From Edaphobacter acidisoli (GTDB lineage: Bacteria > Acidobacteriota > Terriglobia > Terriglobales > Acidobacteriaceae): a stretch of 64,000 bases of DNA. The notes beneath the pieces were generated by a model that was not told where the DNA came from, did no database searches, and worked only from the letters and a program-made list of their open reading frames with translations. The translations under genes were made by a program, and so were the position numbers. Shown in pieces: positions 61,447 to 64,000 of this stretch. How positions within the stretch are numbered: position 1 is the first letter of the stretch; each line of letters opens with the position of its first letter. The DNA is taken from contig NZ_BMJB01000001.1 of assembly GCF_014642855.1 (NCBI RefSeq), forward strand, positions 558,001 to 622,000. Direction: 5' to 3'.

Positions 61447-62190
61447 TCAGTGCTGCTCGTGCCTATTGGTTACCGCGTAACGCATTGCCTCCGTCTCTCT
61501 TGCAGTCCCGATGAGCTCGTATCTCTTCTGAAATGTTTCGAGTACTTCAGCGGGTGCGCTCTCCGGAGTTCCACTGTGAAAAATGGGGTTCGGCGAATAC
61601 TCAATGGCAAGCTGAATCTCTTGCGCAGCCGCATCTCCGCGCAAGAGAGAGACCAACGCCAGCGCTCCATCTAGTCCGGCCGTTACGCCTGCGGCGCTGA
61701 TGAGGTTGCCGTCAACCACGACCCTTGCATCGACAAGAATCGCTCCGTAATACTGCATCAAATGCCGTGTGCTCCAATGAGTGGTTACCTGTCTTCCCAG
61801 CAGCACACTCGCTGCACCACAGAGCAGGGCTCCTGTGCAGACTGAAAACAAGAGCTTTTCCCTCTGTACGTGTTTGCGGATGAGTCCTAGTACTTCCTCG
61901 TCGTGCATCAGTGCCTGTTGCCCATAGCCGCCGGGAACAAGCAGTACATCGAATATTCCTGTTTCTGCGATGCTCACATCCGGCGAAAGGCGAAGCCCTT
62001 GCACGTCGCGTACCTGTTTAACTTCTTTTCCGATGATCTGGATGGTTGTATCCGGCATGCGTGAAAGAACTTCAAATGGTCCCGTGAAGTCGATCTGATC
62101 CATTTGATCGAAGATCAAGCAGCCCACAGAAAGCGGTTGCCCAGAAAGCTTTGGCTTAGACCTCTCGCTAACAAATAGTGGAACACTCAT
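61447..62190 (-). CDS. DJ-1/PfpI-family protein (GATase1-like)
   Basis: A 247-residue protein of the isonitrile hydratase/GlxA-like branch. The nucleophile elbow is FSVCTGALLCGAA with Cys, and the motif VTTHWSTRHLMQYYGA follows. No AraC HTH is fused, unlike the gene at 62971. Activity (hydratase, chaperone or ligand sensor) cannot be told. It is 75 bases behind the carbonic-anhydrase-like gene. Confidence 0.88.
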   Translation of the reverse strand: MSVPLFVSERSKPKLSGQPLSVGCLIFDQMDQIDFTGPFEVLSRMPDTTIQIIGKEVKQVRDVQGLRLSPDVSIAETGIFDVLLVPGGYGQQALMHDEEVLGLIRKHVQREKLLFSVCTGALLCGAASVLLGRQVTTHWSTRHLMQYYGAILVDARVVVDGNLISAAGVTAGLDGALALVSLLRGDAAAQEIQLAIEYSPNPIFHSGTPESAPAEVLETFQKRYELIGTARETEAMRYAVTNRHEQH

Positions 62191-62265
62191 CGTGACTCAC
62201 CTCTCCACGGAACCAGTTGAAAACATGTACCCACACGGAGCTCCGGTGCCGGAACATCGGCACCT

Positions 62266-62835
62266 TCATGCGACCTCAACCGCCAGGTTATTTTGACCGG
62301 TACGAATTGGGGCCGCAGGTACTACAACTTCGACAAGCCCAGTAGATATGTCATAAACGAGGCCTGAAATGAGCCATTCGCCCGGCAATGCCGGAATCGC
62401 TCTGAGAGCAGCAACATCGACGACGACCGACTTGCGCGGATCGGAGACTGACTTGGCCGTAACTTCCTTTTCCGGTATCTGAAAGTAGTGCGCCAGCATG
62501 GCAGGGTCTCCCACAAGACGTGTACTGCCACAATCCGTGTGATGAAGCACAATCAGGTGAAATTCCCCACCGTTTCCCGGAATCGTTCCGGCAACTTCTC
62601 CAATTCGTCCGAGCAGCCCAAACTCCTCCAACAGCCCCGGCGTGACTCGACCGCCGATGTTTCTCATGACGACGGCCTCACCGGGCTTGATGCCAAGCAC
62701 CTGAACAGGATCAACGCGCATATCTGCACAACCGATGATTACCGCTTTTAACGTTTGCAAAGATTGTGGAAGCGATGGCATTGGGGTAGCGAGCTCTTTG
62801 TTGTGTTCCAACATAAGGTCGAGGGTATTCATCAT
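62266..62835 (-). CDS. Beta-carbonic-anhydrase-like protein
   Basis: A 189-residue cytosolic protein. Zinc and catalytic residues fit Cys36, Asp38 and Arg40 in GCADMRVDP and His99 and Cys102 in LHHTDCG. The Ser of the usual CADSRV is Met here, a feature of a diverged beta-CA branch. ATG 62835 is chosen because CAGGAG lies 5 bases upstream; a frame extends back to 62955 without a ribosome site. Neighbours are DJ-1-type genes rather than carbon metabolism genes. Confidence 0.85.
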   Translation of the reverse strand: MMNTLDLMLEHNKELATPMPSLPQSLQTLKAVIIGCADMRVDPVQVLGIKPGEAVVMRNIGGRVTPGLLEEFGLLGRIGEVAGTIPGNGGEFHLIVLHHTDCGSTRLVGDPAMLAHYFQIPEKEVTAKSVSDPRKSVVVDVAALRAIPALPGEWLISGLVYDISTGLVEVVVPAAPIRTGQNNLAVEVA

Positions 62836-62970
62836 GATTCTCCTGAAATATGATTGACGGGTAGGCCAGCATAATGATGTACGCATCCATTCGATGCAAG
62901 CATCGACTCGATAAATTCGAGCGATTAGAGACAAAAACCCAACCATTTCTGCCAAATCGCAGGAAGAGGG

Positions 62971-64000
62971 TCACTGCACTCGAGCGCGTCCAAACGAGGC
63001 CCGATATTGGCGAGGTGTAACGCCGAGGCAGCGTGCGAATGCACGACGAAGAGTCTCCGCAGAGGTAAACCCGCAGGAAAGCGCAATTTCCTGGAGAGTC
63101 ATCGCTGTCGATTCGATCTGGCGCCGAGCTGCCTCGATGCGAAGATCTTCGATGTATCTCGCTGGAGTTTTGCCCACTTCCAGGTGAAACACGCGAACGA
63201 AGTTCCGCGGACTCATGGCGGCGCGCCTGGCAAGACCTTCGATGGAGAGGTTGCGTTGGATGTTGTCGGGAAGCCAAGCGAGCACATCACCAAGAGGCCG
63301 CTTCTCAGAAGACTGCGCCATCAGAGTGGCGCTGAACTGCGATTGACCGCCTGGCCGGTGCAAAAACACCACCATCATCTGAGCAACCTTGAGAGCTGTC
63401 TGTCTGCCTAGATCTTCTTCCACAAGTGCGAGCGCGAGATCAATTCCAGCAGTTACACCTGCTGAGGTATAGCAGTTTCCGTCTCTAACAAAGATAGGCG
63501 TGGGATCTACAGTCACTCGCGGATAGTCGCGCGCAAGCTCCTCGCACCAGTTCCAGTGGGTGGTTGCACGCCGTCCATCAAGAAGGCCAGCCTCAGCCAG
63601 GACTAACGCTCCAGTACAGACTGAACCAAAGCGACGGCTGCTCGCACAGCTCTCACTGAGCCATTTTAGAAAGCTCGGTTCGTATCGCACTTTCGAAACC
63701 CCGTCGTACCCGGCGACAAGAAGAGTATCGATCGGACCACAATACTCGCCGTATGTTTGATCTGTGTGAATCGGAAGACCCAGATGGCTCAGAACGTCAC
63801 GATCGGTTCCAGCCGAGACGACAGCAACTTCATAAATTGGCTCTTCGCTTCGAGAGCGGTTGGCATCGCTAAAAACCTCCAGTGGCCCAAACACATCAAG
63901 CGTCCGCACAGGTGGTACAGCCACGATCAGGACACGACGGGTGCTTTGCCCCGGCGAGCGGGCGGGGCCATCGATTCTCTGTGTGGTACGACGCTTGGGA
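62971..64000 (-). CDS. GlxA-family AraC regulator, 5' end beyond the window
   Basis: The frame runs open to base 64000, so the start is outside. Visible are an N-terminal DJ-1/PfpI-like domain (RRVLIVAVPPVRTLDVFGPL; CTGALVLAEAGLLDGRRATT) and a C-terminal AraC domain with two HTHs (NLSIEGLARRAAMSPRNFVR; LQEIALSCGFTSAETLRRAF). GTG 63924 would be an internal start that cuts off the first strand, so it is unlikely. It probably controls the two genes behind it. Confidence 0.9.
   Translation of the reverse strand, partial: PKRRTTQRIDGPARSPGQSTRRVLIVAVPPVRTLDVFGPLEVFSDANRSRSEEPIYEVAVVSAGTDRDVLSHLGLPIHTDQTYGEYCGPIDTLLVAGYDGVSKVRYEPSFLKWLSESCASSRRFGSVCTGALVLAEAGLLDGRRATTHWNWCEELARDYPRVTVDPTPIFVRDGNCYTSAGVTAGIDLALALVEEDLGRQTALKVAQMMVVFLHRPGGQSQFSATLMAQSSEKRPLGDVLAWLPDNIQRNLSIEGLARRAAMSPRNFVRVFHLEVGKTPARYIEDLRIEAARRQIESTAMTLQEIALSCGFTSAETLRRAFARCLGVTPRQYRASFGRARVQ

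Overview
The window looks like a chromosomal segment of an acidobacterium, probably class Terriglobia (relatives of Granulicella, Edaphobacter or Terriglobus). This is inferred from several things seen together: an Oar-type TonB-dependent receptor with a carboxypeptidase-like N-terminal domain, many plant-polysaccharide hydrolases, high GC in the left half, an intergenic repeat family carrying CCGGTCGAGATGACG, and small palindromes of a kind I associate with that group. No rRNA, tRNA, CRISPR array, transposase or integrase was seen.

Layout. 0-11.9 kb holds housekeeping and envelope genes: an FRG-SET fusion gene of low GC directly behind uvrB, a histidine phosphatase, an FAD monooxygenase, phosphoglycolate phosphatase, a Tat-exported beta-carbonic anhydrase, an HlyD-type adaptor with a GSG-repeat protein, lexA, a STAS protein and an outer-membrane protein. 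12-34.7 kb is one co-directional flagellar cluster. It opens with a regulatory trio (OmpR-type regulator, stand-alone DHp-like peptide, sigma-54 activator with no DNA-binding domain). It continues flgB-flgC-fliE-fliF-fliG-fliH-fliI-fliJ-fliK-flgD-flgE, then fliL-fliN-like-fliO-fliP-fliQ-fliR-flhB-flhA-fliA-fliM-fliN, and ends with a MshEN-type protein and a strong terminator. Four sites with the exact GG-N10-GC spacing of sigma-54 promoters lie before flgB, fliK, flgE and fliL, which fits control by the neighbouring activator. Rod (flgF/G), ring (flgH/I), cap, flagellin, stator and flhF/flhG genes are not in the window.

34.8-45 kb runs on the minus strand: aqpZ, a SprT-like metalloprotease gene whose only plausible start is CTG, and a sugar-degradation group. 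The latter comprises a GH54 arabinofuranosidase, an exported TIM-barrel isomerase/epimerase, a GMC dehydrogenase with its small subunit, a GH3 glucosidase and a GH29 fucosidase. The middle three resemble the modules that oxidise glycosides at C3 and then eliminate the aglycone.

45-59.7 kb is a nearly continuous minus-strand run: porin-like protein, cytochrome c, CuA-type protein, cytochrome c, nucleotidyltransferase-fold protein, Oar-like TonB receptor, HprK-like kinase, MFS transporter, two-component pair, porin-like protein and cupredoxin lipoprotein. The pairing of an HprK-like kinase with a nucleotidyltransferase recalls lasso-peptide tailoring genes, but no precursor, protease or cyclase is visible, so its role is open. 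59.8-64 kb has an SDR with a divergent TetR regulator, a DJ-1/PfpI protein, a second beta-carbonic-anhydrase-like protein and a GlxA-type AraC regulator cut by the window edge.

The most unusual items are the FRG-SET fusion, the flagellar regulatory trio with its sigma-54 sites, the zinc-ribbon/MshEN protein, the CTG-started SprT gene, the 20-bp-arm palindrome at 40.87 kb and the kinase/nucleotidyltransferase/TonB/CuA array.
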